Source: Taibaiella soli | Lineage (GTDB): Bacteria > Bacteroidota > Bacteroidia > Chitinophagales > Chitinophagaceae | Length of the DNA: 64,000 nt | Assembly (NCBI RefSeq): GCF_003236175.1 | Contig: NZ_QKTW01000018.1 | Coordinates: 54,297-118,296 of the forward strand | Direction of reading: 5' to 3' | Shown: piece by piece, positions 53,401 to 60,978 of the stretch | Layout of the letters: every line of letters begins with the position of its first letter | How positions within the stretch are numbered: position 1 is the stretch's first letter | Position numbers and translations under genes: made by a program | The notes under the pieces: model-generated | What the model was told of the DNA's origin: nothing | Seen by the model: the letters and a program-made list of their open reading frames with translations, nothing else | The model's database searches: none

Positions 53401-55551
53401 CGCACTACTTATGACAGTGCAATAAATGGCAATTACAACTGGTCGGCCAGTTCGTTTATTTATCTGGCACAGGGCACTCCGGGTTGGAACCAATCTCATT
53501 ATTACCAATATCAAAAAGATGGCTATAGTACATTGTCGTTAGATAGCGATCGCAAATTTCGTTTTGGAGTTACCTACCAGTCTATTGAGGTCTGGAATAA
53601 AATCGCTATTTCAGGTGCTGACGCATCAGCGAATGTACAGGTGAAAGTTGATGATGTTACCGCCCAATATGCGGGTTGCAACCTTAATGGTACAATCCAG
53701 GTAATGGTGTTTGACTCTGCAACAGGAAAACCTTGGGTTAATGCAAATCCAACAGCAACAGGCTCCTTAGCCCCATGTTTTAGTAATACGGTAGACTATA
53801 ATTGTTTTGAATATTCACTGAATACAGCAGCTAGTCGTGATGCTGCAAGACGATTTATTGATAGTATCCCGTCAGGGAATTATGTGATGATTCGTAACTA
53901 TGTCCTTCTTCCCGGCCAATACTATCAGCCAAGTTATGTAGATCAATGGAAGGCAGATACTTTGATTTATGGTAGTGGCAATTCTTTGTATCATTCCATT
54001 TATAATCTTGGTTTTAATCTGGTCGATTCTATGAGTAGCACTAGGGTGTTTGTTTTCTTTTCCCGCAAGCATCGTACCGATTTTCCTTTGTTCCAGCAGG
54101 TTGGTCCTACAAACGATAATAGTCAGACAACTGGGTTGATTCATCAGCTGTTTAAGATTCCGGTTCGCTCCGGAAATGGAGAACTGTTAAGTACCGTTAT
54201 CGGTCCCGCACTACAATGGCAGAATCTGAAATGGAGAACAAGCGCTCTTGATACCGGCGCTCAGTATGACAGCTCGTATGTTCATGTGGTAGGTATTGAC
54301 AATAATAGTAATGAAACAAGCCTTTACACCGGGATCTCCAGAGATACTTCACTGAGCTGGATTGATGCGAAGGCGTATCCGAAAATCCGTTTGGAATGGT
54401 ATGGGCGGGATACCATTTTGCGGAGCAGTCCGCAGCTGAATTACTGGCGAGTATTATATTCGCCTGCACCAGAAGCAGCTCTGAATCCTGCGAAGCACTA
54501 TACATTTACAGATACGCTGCATACCGGGCAATTGCTGAATTTCTCGGTAGCTATTGAAAACTTAACTTCTATAGCGATGGATAGCATGTTGGTGCGCTAT
54601 AAAGTCATCGATGCAAACAACGCTTCACATGTAGTGGGTTCAAAACGATACAGAAAATTGCCTGGCAGCGATACGCTGAATGCTGACTTCAGCTTCGATC
54701 CGGCGGCGTATCCTGGTCTCAATCTCTTCTATATTGAAGCTAACCCTGATAACGACCAGCCCGAACAATATCACCCGAACAATCTCGGTTATATTCCGTT
54801 CAAACTGATTGCCGATAAAGTGAATCCTTTGGTGGATGTGACTTTTGACGGCGTACACATTCTGAACGAAGACATCGTTTCTGCGAAACCACTCATTAAA
54901 ATTTTGCTGAAAGATGAGAATAAATATCTGGCACTTGATGATACCAGTCTGCTGGACGTTTATATGCGTTATCCGCAGGATCTGCCAAACACGAAGAGAA
55001 AAGTCCCATTTGACGGATCTGTGTGTAAGTTCATTCCTGCGAACGTATCGACGGGTAAAAATGAAGCGACTATCGAATATCGTCCTGCTTTGACACAGGA
55101 TAGTACGTACGAATTGTTTGTAACCGGCCGTGATAAATCAGGCAATAATGTAGAAGGGACGACGACCGATTATTCTATCGCCTTTAATGTGTTCAATACA
55201 CCGAGCATCACAAATGTGCTGAACTATCCGAATCCGTTCTCAACTTCGACGGCGTTTGTATTTACGGTAACGGGTTCTCAGCTGCCTTCACAGTTCAAAA
55301 TTCAGATCCTGACTGTTACCGGTAAAGTGGTAAGAGAAATTACAAAAGGGGAACTCGGTCCATTGCACATAGGACGAAACATTACTGACTATAAATGGGA
55401 TGGTCGCGATCAATACGGTCAGGTGCTGGGTAATGGTGTGTACTTGTACCGTGTGGTGACTACACTCAACGGTTCAGATATGGATCACTGGAATACCGGC
55501 GCCGACAAATATTTTAAACACGGTTACGGTAAAATGTATATCATGCGTTAA
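50443..55551 (+). CDS. C25-family cysteine peptidase, T9SS sortase-like (PorU2-like)
   Basis: 1702 aa, longer than the characterised PorU (~1160 aa). Signal peptide KMLFFIAGLLGISQAYAQQY. An N-terminal region (to about 400) precedes the gingipain-type C25 domain (about 400-790): YVIVSHSQLM, PEFLFLIGRGMSYSNYPGY, VPTYGEPGADLDFVT, and the catalytic pair His in LISFNGHASSAGF (about 647) and Cys in FIGLGCDVATIF (about 678). The large C-terminal part has Ig-like strands (CARDB-like YRVTIDAPNKYDEVSETNNT) and ends in a FlgD/T9SS-like domain (NYPNPFSTSTAFVFTVTG, YKWDGRDQYGQVLGNGVYLY). PorU removes cargo CTDs and attaches A-LPS. Preceded by the PorV/PorQ-like gene. Confidence 0.9.
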   Translation: MRRLYKMLFFIAGLLGISQAYAQQYGNEWIDYSKTYYKFRVGKNGIFRIYKAALDAAGVPVGTPGSQFVLYSRGQQIPIYVTTDNTFSTNDYIEFYGKMNDGKQDTELYGDPNIQPNDRMSLFSDTASYYLTYDNSTNPHSHYVGINNPISGTPVPVPYCMFTYSYSFKNVFTPGYSYASGYSFPSSHFDRGEGFVQQFFPPSYAPVYTLLAPNLVPNGQAATISTGVAAFSYYNNHYLKINLSGNLIADSAYGPVDTKRFSLSVPASSLVATNPVQYAPYNAGTGYDQWGVSFIELIYPRSFDVSGVDYFEFNLPAAVTATSNYVEFTTYSGGAPRLYDVTNQKWYTGDVTSVPGKARFLLDPTGLDREMVLYAPTSTNITSLSSVKNNIHFTDYSQTANQGNYVIVSHSQLMQSSSGNNFVNDYKTYRSSANGGSYQVVVADVSELYDQFSWGIDNHSSSIKHFMKYAYDKWTRKPEFLFLIGRGMSYSNYPGYLANPSSYPYPIVPTYGEPGADLDFVTLNGNRSMNISVGRFSAWNGDEIGIYLDKIKSFEAALKSPALPTYLTELWKKTVLHIAGSSDASLQQSYLIPTLNSGAVILNDTSMGANTTLIAKNTTNPVDNIGSATIDSMINAGLSLISFNGHASSAGFDFNLNNPEQYHSSPRFPFFIGLGCDVATIFSLLSQKTISERYLDATTGGSTGMIAANNINFPDFHTYYYPAMCGYISKLAYGKTIGEQYRYSYDSMMTYAHTYDSITGPGITARQGYFMTHLESLLLQGDPALHVYSSDKPDYHVSVDGISTVPTPVTTSGDSFKLKIVNYNLAKAISDTVILKVEHINPAGTVVTIGNYPLVNLYNSDTILVSVPINHTADLGLNKYRVTIDAPNKYDEVSETNNTATLELFIYSDNLIPVYPYEFSIVNQQNITLKASTLNPFRPVGKYRLQIDTTMLFNSPLLQQTAVTSPSGVISWTPTMSYRDSTVYYWRTTYDSAINGNYNWSASSFIYLAQGTPGWNQSHYYQYQKDGYSTLSLDSDRKFRFGVTYQSIEVWNKIAISGADASANVQVKVDDVTAQYAGCNLNGTIQVMVFDSATGKPWVNANPTATGSLAPCFSNTVDYNCFEYSLNTAASRDAARRFIDSIPSGNYVMIRNYVLLPGQYYQPSYVDQWKADTLIYGSGNSLYHSIYNLGFNLVDSMSSTRVFVFFSRKHRTDFPLFQQVGPTNDNSQTTGLIHQLFKIPVRSGNGELLSTVIGPALQWQNLKWRTSALDTGAQYDSSYVHVVGIDNNSNETSLYTGISRDTSLSWIDAKAYPKIRLEWYGRDTILRSSPQLNYWRVLYSPAPEAALNPAKHYTFTDTLHTGQLLNFSVAIENLTSIAMDSMLVRYKVIDANNASHVVGSKRYRKLPGSDTLNADFSFDPAAYPGLNLFYIEANPDNDQPEQYHPNNLGYIPFKLIADKVNPLVDVTFDGVHILNEDIVSAKPLIKILLKDENKYLALDDTSLLDVYMRYPQDLPNTKRKVPFDGSVCKFIPANVSTGKNEATIEYRPALTQDSTYELFVTGRDKSGNNVEGTTTDYSIAFNVFNTPSITNVLNYPNPFSTSTAFVFTVTGSQLPSQFKIQILTVTGKVVREITKGELGPLHIGRNITDYKWDGRDQYGQVLGNGVYLYRVVTTLNGSDMDHWNTGADKYFKHGYGKMYIMR

Positions 55552-55650
55552 AAAAACATGATTTGTCAGCTTGAGTTATAAAAGAAATCGCCAGTGAAAA
55601 ACGGTTTCATAAAACAGGCAATCGCAAATCTCAAATGTCCAATCGCAAAT

Positions 55651-55682
55651 AAAAAAGGTTGCCGGAAACGGTAACCTTTTTT
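55651..55682 (+). terminator. Terminator of the porV-porU2 unit
   Basis: AAAAAAGGTTGCC and CGGTAACCTTTTTT pair closely (one wobble/bulge) over a short loop, 100 bp after the stop. Confidence 0.82.
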
Positions 55683-55696
55683 ATTTGCCTGAGGCT

Positions 55697-55727
55697 TTTG
55701 TTTTTGTAAAAATGTTTTTTATCTTTC
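55697..55727 (+). promoter_or_regulatory. Promoter of the DUF6089 gene
   Basis: TTTG (55697-55700), 19 nt, then TATCTTTC (55720-55727): the Bacteroidota promoter with one mismatch. It gives a ~100-nt leader containing hairpin AAGGC/GCCTT near 55778-55796. Confidence 0.55.
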
Positions 55728-55833
55728 GACTATCATCATCAGTTTTTAACAAAAACTTTTAAAACCGTTACTTATAAAAAGGCGCCGAATGCCTTATAAA
55801 GTGCTCGGTTTTATTAATTTATAAAATATCCAG

Positions 55834-56697
55834 ATGAAACGTTTTTTACTCTCCTTGGCATTGCTGCTACCTATGTGCTCACAAGCGCAATCACATCATG
55901 AGATAGGTATTATGGCTGGTGTGTCGAATTATTATGGAGACTTGCAAGACAAAGTTTTTGCTGATTATGGATATAAGCCAATGGGCGGTATTATCTATAA
56001 ATACTTCTTTAACCCGCATCTCGGTCTCCGTTTCGGAGCGAGTTATGCGCAGATTACCGCTGCCGACAGCCTTTCGGGTTCACAGGTAAAAAGAGACCGT
56101 AACCTGAGTTTTGCTTCCAGCATTTTTGAAGTACATGGTGGTCTGGAATTAAACTTCCTGCCGATTGACATCGATCGTATGAAAGTGACTCCGTATATCT
56201 TTGCGGGTATCGGTGTATTCTACTACAATCCTTATGCGAGTGCGCCAACTGGTGAAAAAGTATATCTGCGTCCGCTGAGTACAGAAGGACAAGGATTGCC
56301 ACAATATCCTGATCGTAAAGAATATGGTCCGATCGGTGTTTCATTCCCGATTGGCGGTGGTATGAAATTCCTGGTGGGTAAAACACTTGTAATTACTACT
56401 GAATTAGGTTTCCGCTATACAACTACGGATTATCTGGATGACGTAAGTAAATCTTACGTAAACCTGGATACGCTTGCAGCTTTCAAAGGTGCGCAGGCAG
56501 CTCAGATGTCTTTCCGTGGTGATGAAACTAAAAACTGGGATGGTCACTACTATCCGGATTACAAATATCAGCGCGGCGATAGCAAAGCCAATGACTGGTA
56601 TTGGTTCGGTGGCGTTTCTGTATCTATCTACTTCCGTGCATTCGGTAACGTAGGTCAGTATATTCAGGCACATTGTCCGAAGATGTTTAAACACTAA
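55834..56697 (+). CDS. DUF6089-family outer membrane beta-barrel protein
   Basis: 287 aa. Signal peptide MKRFLLSLALLLPMCSQAQS is followed by an OmpA/OmpW-like small barrel: HHEIGIMAGVSNYYGDLQDK, YKYFFNPHLGLRFGASYAQI, VTPYIFAGIGVFYYNPYASA, KTLVITTELGFRYTTTDYLD, and SVSIYFRAFGNV near the end. The G-x-x-x-YYGDL start and FGN ending are characteristic of DUF6089 proteins in Bacteroidota, some of which are associated with T9SS gene neighbourhoods. Function unknown. It has its own promoter and terminator. Confidence 0.88.
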   Translation: MKRFLLSLALLLPMCSQAQSHHEIGIMAGVSNYYGDLQDKVFADYGYKPMGGIIYKYFFNPHLGLRFGASYAQITAADSLSGSQVKRDRNLSFASSIFEVHGGLELNFLPIDIDRMKVTPYIFAGIGVFYYNPYASAPTGEKVYLRPLSTEGQGLPQYPDRKEYGPIGVSFPIGGGMKFLVGKTLVITTELGFRYTTTDYLDDVSKSYVNLDTLAAFKGAQAAQMSFRGDETKNWDGHYYPDYKYQRGDSKANDWYWFGGVSVSIYFRAFGNVGQYIQAHCPKMFKH

Positions 56698-56717
56698 TCC
56701 TCGATTTGATAATATTG

Positions 56718-56749
56718 AAGTCCCAACGGTAACGTTGGGACTTTTTTTA
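56718..56749 (+). terminator. Terminator after the DUF6089 gene
   Basis: AGTCCCAACG and CGTTGGGACT form a perfect 10-bp stem over GTAA, followed by T7. Confidence 0.92.
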
Positions 56750-56752
56750 TTT

Positions 56753-56855
56753 GGCGTGCCCCTGCGGGTCGGGCTATCCATTTCAAGTCCTCGCTCCACT
56801 TCGTTCCGCTGTGGGCTTTCCATTGCTATCCCTCACGCTGTGGTTTCGCCGAGCT
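56753..56855 (+). repeat. Dispersed intergenic repeat, family C copy 2
   Basis: Partner of 41303-41400, sharing GGCGTGCCCCT-CGGGTCG-CTAT, TCAAGTCCTC, CCGCTGTGGGCTTTCC and TGCTATC-CTCACGC. The central part (CGCTCCACTTCGTT) differs. Confidence 0.8.
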
Positions 56856-56959
56856 GATTTTTTACGGATGGTATGCTCAATAGTAGTACCGCAGATGAAC
56901 GGAGCGACGCAACTCAGGCCAGACCGGAGTAGGAATGCCTGTGGCAAGAAAATAAACAA

Positions 56960-57250
56960 TGGGATTGATTAGGTTCCGAACCGGGTACAATACTCAATTT
57001 GACAGGGTGGAGGGTGGTTAAATTGATGTATAAGGGCGGTTGCGGACGGGGTCGGATATGGTTCTTTACAGTGTGTAATATGGTTTGAAACGGTGTATGG
57101 GGTGGTTAAACTGCGGGTTATACCCGGTCCGGAATCATGGATGCTCCGGTTAGTAACGGTATAGAAGCCGGTTAAATTGAGTATAGAACCCGGTCTGATA
57201 CAGGGGTAAGGGTAGTTCCGGATAGTATTGAGGGCAGTTCAGGAAATGTT
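56960..57250 (+). repeat. Strand-asymmetric GT-rich region with inverted and direct short repeats
   Basis: The plus strand is unusually G- and T-rich. TTAAATTGAGTATAG-AACCCGGT (57172-57194) is 20/23 identical to the reverse complement of 56978-57003. Direct copies of GGTTAAA(C/T)TG occur near 57017, 57103 and 57170. No ORF is protein-like. Meaning unknown. Confidence 0.65.
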
Positions 57251-57264
57251 CATACCTGGTAAAA

Positions 57265-57300
57265 TAGAGAAAGGAGACCCGTGTAGGACTCCTTTCTCTA
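57265..57300 (-). terminator. Hairpin downstream of tag
   Basis: TAGAGAAAGGAG and CTCCTTTCTCTA form a perfect 12-bp stem over a 12-nt loop. There is little T-run, so termination strength is uncertain. Confidence 0.55.
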
Positions 57301-57408
57301 TGGTAATTTTGGTTATCGGGATGCGTTCCGGACGAGGTGGTACGCGACTGGCGCAGTATATCGAAAGGTCCCGTTGTTGCTGTTTGAGTAAAATCAGACA
57401 TCAGAAAA

Positions 57409-57999
57409 TCAGCGATCAGACATTTTTTTCACTTCCTTATGTCGCGGGCAGCTCATGATATGGTCATTGACGATGCCTGCGGCCTGCATAAATGCATAGC
57501 AGATTGTAGAACCCACAAACTTAAAGCCACGCTTCTGCAGATCCTTGCTCATCGCATCAGATTCCGGACTGGTAGCCACAATTTCACTGATGCTTTTGCG
57601 CTTTGTATCGATCGTTTTGTGATTGGTAAACTGCCAGATGTATTTATCAAACGTGCCAAATTCTTTCTGCACTTCAAGGAAACGCTGTGCATTTGTTACG
57701 GTAGCCCGAATCTTCAGTTGATTGCGGATAATGCCCGCATCTTGCAGCAAGGTTTCTATTTTCTTCTCTGTGAATTTAGAAACCTTCACCGGATCGAATC
57801 CGGCGAAGGCTTTTTCAAAATTCTTTCGTTTATGCAATATGGTTTTCCAACTGAGCCCCGCCTGAAAGGCGTCGAGAACCAGAAACTCAAACAGCTTCTG
57901 ATCATCATGCAGCGGTGTGCCCCATTCTTCGTTATGATACTGGATCATGAGCGGGTCGTCGCCTGGCCAGGAACAGCCCGGAGCTTCAGTGCTTGCCAT
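57409..57999 (-). CDS. tag: DNA-3-methyladenine glycosylase I
   Basis: 196 aa. Tag removes 3-methyladenine from alkylated DNA in base excision repair. The zinc-binding residues of the family are present: Cys and His near the N-terminus (GCSWPGDD, YHNEEWGTPLHDDQKLFEFL), and His and Cys near the C-terminus (AAGIVNDHIMSCPRHKE). LVLDAFQAGLSWKTILHKRK and GFKFVGSTICYAFMQAAG are conserved blocks. It starts 1 bp after the hisS stop, so it is probably cotranscribed. Confidence 0.95.
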   Translation of the reverse strand: MASTEAPGCSWPGDDPLMIQYHNEEWGTPLHDDQKLFEFLVLDAFQAGLSWKTILHKRKNFEKAFAGFDPVKVSKFTEKKIETLLQDAGIIRNQLKIRATVTNAQRFLEVQKEFGTFDKYIWQFTNHKTIDTKRKSISEIVATSPESDAMSKDLQKRGFKFVGSTICYAFMQAAGIVNDHIMSCPRHKEVKKMSDR

Positions 58000-58000
58000 A

Positions 58001-59395
58001 CTAACTATTTTGAATGAGGTTAATACATTCTTCTAAAGACACCATTATCTGTTCGCCTGTTACAAAGTTTTTTAAGCTCAGTTTATTGCTTTCACGTTCG
58101 GTATCGCCTGGTAAAATCACGAAAGGCAACCCACGTTTATTAGCATATTTCATTTGCTTGTCGAACTTCGCCGCATCCGGATAAATCTCAGCAGCAATTC
58201 CCGCCTGACGTAGCTGTTGTAACACAGACAATGCATAGGTTTCATTATCACCGCCGAAGTTGAGCAGCAATACTTTTGAGCCAGTTACCAGTTGGTCCGG
58301 GAAGAGATTCAGTTCTTCTATTACATCGTAAATACGATCGATGCCGAAGGAAATACCCACGCCGGATAAGCCTTTCAGACCAAACAGGCCCGTAAGATCA
58401 TCATAACGGCCGCCGCCGCCGATACTGCCCATTTTCACCGCGCCGCACATTACTTCTACGATAAAGCCCGTGTAATAATTGAGACCACGGGCCAGGCTGA
58501 TATCCACCATCACGGTAGAAGACCAGTTTTTGTCGGCCAGCTGCTCGTGGTATTTGGTAATATTTTTCAGCTCTGCAATGCCAGCCATGCCGATAGCACT
58601 GCTTTGCATCATTGTTTCGAGCGCAATGATTTTTTCATCGTTGCTGCCGGTGAGGTCAATGACTGTTTTGATTTTCTCAGCACCTTCAGCCGAAATGCCA
58701 CGTTCAGATAATTCTTTTACAACACCGTCCCAGCCAATTTTGTCGAGCTTGTCGAGCGCGATGGTCATTTCCATCATCTGATCCGGAACGCCGGCAATTT
58801 CTGCAAGACCTGCCAGCAGTTTGCGGCTGTTGATCTTGATGGTAATCTGTGGCACTTTCAGTTGTTCGAATGCCGCGCGGTAAATACAAAGTAATTCCGC
58901 TTCATTCACCAATGAATTGCTGCCCACCACATCACAGTCACACTGCCAAAACTCTCTGTAGCGGCCTTTTTGCGGACGATCGGCACGCCATACCGGTTGC
59001 ATCTGGTAACGGCGGAACGGAAACGCAATTTCATTCTGATTCATCACAACATAACGTGCAAACGGAATCGTGAGATCGTAGCGGAGTGCACGTTCTGTAA
59101 CAACCGGGCTAGAGTAGGAGCGTTCCATGATCTTACTCCATTCCTGGTTCATTTTTTCTTTATCGGCATCTTTTTGAGCGTGCATGCCGTTGTTCAAAAT
59201 TTTAAAGATCAGACGGTCGCCTTCCTCGCCATATTTGCCCATCAGGGTGGTGAGATTCTCCATAGACGGCGTTTCCAGCGGTTGGAAACCGTAGAGTTCA
59301 AAAATGGAACGTAATGTGCCTAATATATATTGACGCTTGCGAACTACTTCGGGAGAAAAGTCGCGCGTGCCTTGAGGTATTGATGGTTTAGACAT
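58001..59395 (-). CDS. hisS: Histidyl-tRNA synthetase
   Basis: 464 aa from ATG 59395 (MSKPSIPQGTRDFSPEVVRK); the frame extends upstream through AT-rich sequence. Class II aaRS: QGTRDFSPE start, ENLTTLMGKYGEEGDRLIFK (motif 1 region), ALRYDLTIPFARYV, RRYQMQPVWRADRPQKGRYR (motif 2), and the histidine-binding ARGLNYYTGFIVEV and GSIGGGGRYDDLTGLFG with motif 3 region GVGISFGIDRIYDV. It charges tRNA-His. Upstream gene is a tyrosine phosphatase, separated by a 7-bp tandem repeat. Confidence 0.97.
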   Translation of the reverse strand: MSKPSIPQGTRDFSPEVVRKRQYILGTLRSIFELYGFQPLETPSMENLTTLMGKYGEEGDRLIFKILNNGMHAQKDADKEKMNQEWSKIMERSYSSPVVTERALRYDLTIPFARYVVMNQNEIAFPFRRYQMQPVWRADRPQKGRYREFWQCDCDVVGSNSLVNEAELLCIYRAAFEQLKVPQITIKINSRKLLAGLAEIAGVPDQMMEMTIALDKLDKIGWDGVVKELSERGISAEGAEKIKTVIDLTGSNDEKIIALETMMQSSAIGMAGIAELKNITKYHEQLADKNWSSTVMVDISLARGLNYYTGFIVEVMCGAVKMGSIGGGGRYDDLTGLFGLKGLSGVGISFGIDRIYDVIEELNLFPDQLVTGSKVLLLNFGGDNETYALSVLQQLRQAGIAAEIYPDAAKFDKQMKYANKRGLPFVILPGDTERESNKLSLKNFVTGEQIMVSLEECINLIQNS

Positions 59396-59400
59396 AAAGT

Positions 59401-59408
59401 CAAAAATA
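59401..59408 (-). promoter_or_regulatory. -7 element of hisS
   Basis: On the minus strand TATTTTTG sits five bases before the hisS ATG, so the transcript is probably leaderless. No -33 TTTG at the usual distance. Confidence 0.45.
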
Positions 59409-59437
59409 AAATTCAAAAAACAAAAAATAGATTTTAG

Positions 59438-59472
59438 CAACTGTCAACTGTCAATTGTCAACTGTCAATTGT
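59438..59472. repeat. 7-bp tandem repeat overlapping the phosphatase stop codon
   Basis: Five 7-bp units (CAACTGT, CAACTGT, CAATTGT, CAACTGT, CAATTGT) run from 59438 to 59472. The stop codon and last codons of the phosphatase gene lie inside the array. Confidence 0.85.
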
Positions 59473-59934
59473 ATCAGGAACAGCATAGCGCTGCACAATC
59501 GCATCGCAAGTCTGGTCGATCAGCTCATATACTGGCTCAAAACCAGCTTCACCACCATAATACGGATCAGGAACCGACTCGTTGCTGTCTGGTTTCAGTT
59601 CGTTGAGAAACAAAACTACTTTGCTCATATCTCCATTGAAGCTGCCGATGTTTTCAATTTCATAATACACGTCTTTAGCCATCGCATAGATCTTGTCGTA
59701 ATTCTTGAAGTCCGCCTTGATAAAACGTCTTGCGCGTTGATGGGAAATATCAATACCATGATTCGCACAAACTTTCTGAGAAAAGCGATGGGGTGCTTCA
59801 CCCACATGAAAAGACTCCGTACCGGCAGAATCCACTGTCCAGTCAAGATGGTGTTGATTGATTTTTTCTTGCATCACGCCTTCCGCAATCGGAGAACGGC
59901 AGATATTGCCGAGGCAGACCATTAAAATGCGCAT
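59458..59934 (-). CDS. Low-molecular-weight protein-tyrosine phosphatase
   Basis: 158 aa. Its N-terminal P-loop VCLGNICRSP (residues 6-15) matches CX5RS with catalytic Cys and Arg. The general acid Asp lies in SVPDPYYGG (about 122-130). These enzymes dephosphorylate tyrosines on proteins, often in exopolysaccharide control, but no tyrosine kinase gene is present nearby. The final residues (DTIDS) and stop codon fall in a 7-bp tandem repeat, which may have set its end. Confidence 0.94.
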   Translation of the reverse strand: MRILMVCLGNICRSPIAEGVMQEKINQHHLDWTVDSAGTESFHVGEAPHRFSQKVCANHGIDISHQRARRFIKADFKNYDKIYAMAKDVYYEIENIGSFNGDMSKVVLFLNELKPDSNESVPDPYYGGEAGFEPVYELIDQTCDAIVQRYAVPDTIDS

Positions 59935-59952
59935 ATTAAAACGTTAATGTGG

Positions 59953-59960
59953 CAAAGTTA
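59953..59960 (-). promoter_or_regulatory. -7 element of the phosphatase gene
   Basis: TAACTTTG on the minus strand, an exact TAnnTTTG match 18 bp before the ATG. It overlaps the start of the 8-bp tandem repeat. Confidence 0.5.
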
Positions 59961-59996
59961 ATGGGTTAATGAGTTAATAGGTTAATAAGTTAATAG
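59957..59996. repeat. 8-bp tandem repeat between divergent genes
   Basis: Five 8-bp units of GTTAATRR (GTTAATGG, GTTAATGA, GTTAATAG, GTTAATAA, GTTAATAG) in the spacer between the phosphatase (-) and GT2 (+) genes. Confidence 0.85.
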
Positions 59997-60020
59997 GTTG
60001 ACACGACAGAGGGGTAAACC

Positions 60021-60050
60021 TTTGCGGGCCGTGAGAAAGTAATATCTTTA
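60021..60050 (+). promoter_or_regulatory. Promoter of the GT2 gene
   Basis: TTTG (60021-60024), 18 nt, TATCTTTA (60043-60050), then six bases to the ATG at 60057. This suggests a leaderless or nearly leaderless mRNA. Confidence 0.6.
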
Positions 60051-60056
60051 GCGATC

Positions 60057-60977
60057 ATGGGAAATGGCATATCTATTTTAATTATTACTTATAATCGTCC
60101 TGCTGATCTGTTGGAATTACTGCAAAGTCTGGGTAACCAAACCAACGCATCGGCGGTGCTGGATGAAGTTTTAGTGCTGGATAATGCATCTACGGTTTCC
60201 TATGATTCAGTCACTGATTACATTGCACAGCGGCCAGACCTCAAGATCAATTTTATTCAGTCCGATGAAAATCTGGGTGTGGCGCGTGGTCGCAATAAGC
60301 TGATGACAATGGCCAGGGGCAAATGGTTGTTGGTGATTGATGATGATGTTTTATTCCTGAAACCAGACGATCTGCAGCGGATTGCCCGCTATCCTGAGAA
60401 GCCATTTTTCGCAGATACCAATACCGCCGTTTTTGATCTGCGTGTGATTTATTACGATACAAAAGAAGTACAGATCACAGCCTTCCCACATAAAAAGTAC
60501 GATCAATACAAGGATAAAAAGCAGTTTTTAACCTCATACTATATCGGCTGTGCGCACCTCTTGCGCCGCGATGTACTGGATATAACGGGTGTTTATCCTA
60601 CAGATTTCTTTTATGGTATGGAGGAATATGATCTTAGCTATCGTATACTGGACGCGGGTTTTACAATCGGGTATGATGATGAGGTAACGATTGAACATAA
60701 AGAATCGCCGTTAGGAAGACAGCCGAATGCACAGAAATTGCAGATGCAGTGGGTGAATAAAAGCAAAGTGGCCTGGCGTTATTTGCCGTTCCTGTACTTT
60801 GTTTCCACTGCTTTTATGTGGAGCCTCCAATATCTTAATAATACCAAATGGGATATCAAAGGATTTTTCGGAGGTATTGGAAAAGTGATGCAGATTCCAT
60901 TCAAAGAAAAAAGAAGACGCGTAAGTAGTACAACGATAGATTATTTGAATAAAGTGCAGGCCAGACTTTGGTTTTAG
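60057..60977 (+). CDS. Glycosyltransferase family 2
   Basis: 306 aa. GT-A fold: ISILIITYNRPADLLELLQS at the N-terminus, EVLVLDNAST, GVARGRNKLMTMARGKWLLV, and the DxD-type LLVIDDDVLF (about residues 93-102) that binds metal and sugar nucleotide. A later acidic block FFYGMEEYDLSYRILDAGFT resembles the ED motif of the acceptor region. Cytoplasmic or membrane-associated; a C-terminal hydrophobic stretch (YLPFLYFVSTAFMWSL) may touch the membrane. Acceptor and sugar unknown. Convergent with the next gene, stop-to-stop 1 bp apart. Confidence 0.9.
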   Translation: MGNGISILIITYNRPADLLELLQSLGNQTNASAVLDEVLVLDNASTVSYDSVTDYIAQRPDLKINFIQSDENLGVARGRNKLMTMARGKWLLVIDDDVLFLKPDDLQRIARYPEKPFFADTNTAVFDLRVIYYDTKEVQITAFPHKKYDQYKDKKQFLTSYYIGCAHLLRRDVLDITGVYPTDFFYGMEEYDLSYRILDAGFTIGYDDEVTIEHKESPLGRQPNAQKLQMQWVNKSKVAWRYLPFLYFVSTAFMWSLQYLNNTKWDIKGFFGGIGKVMQIPFKEKRRRVSSTTIDYLNKVQARLWF

Positions 60978-60978
60978 C

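Noticed and set aside
59438..59472. CRISPR-like array
   Set aside because: Units are only 7 bp with no spacers and no cas genes; it is a short tandem repeat.
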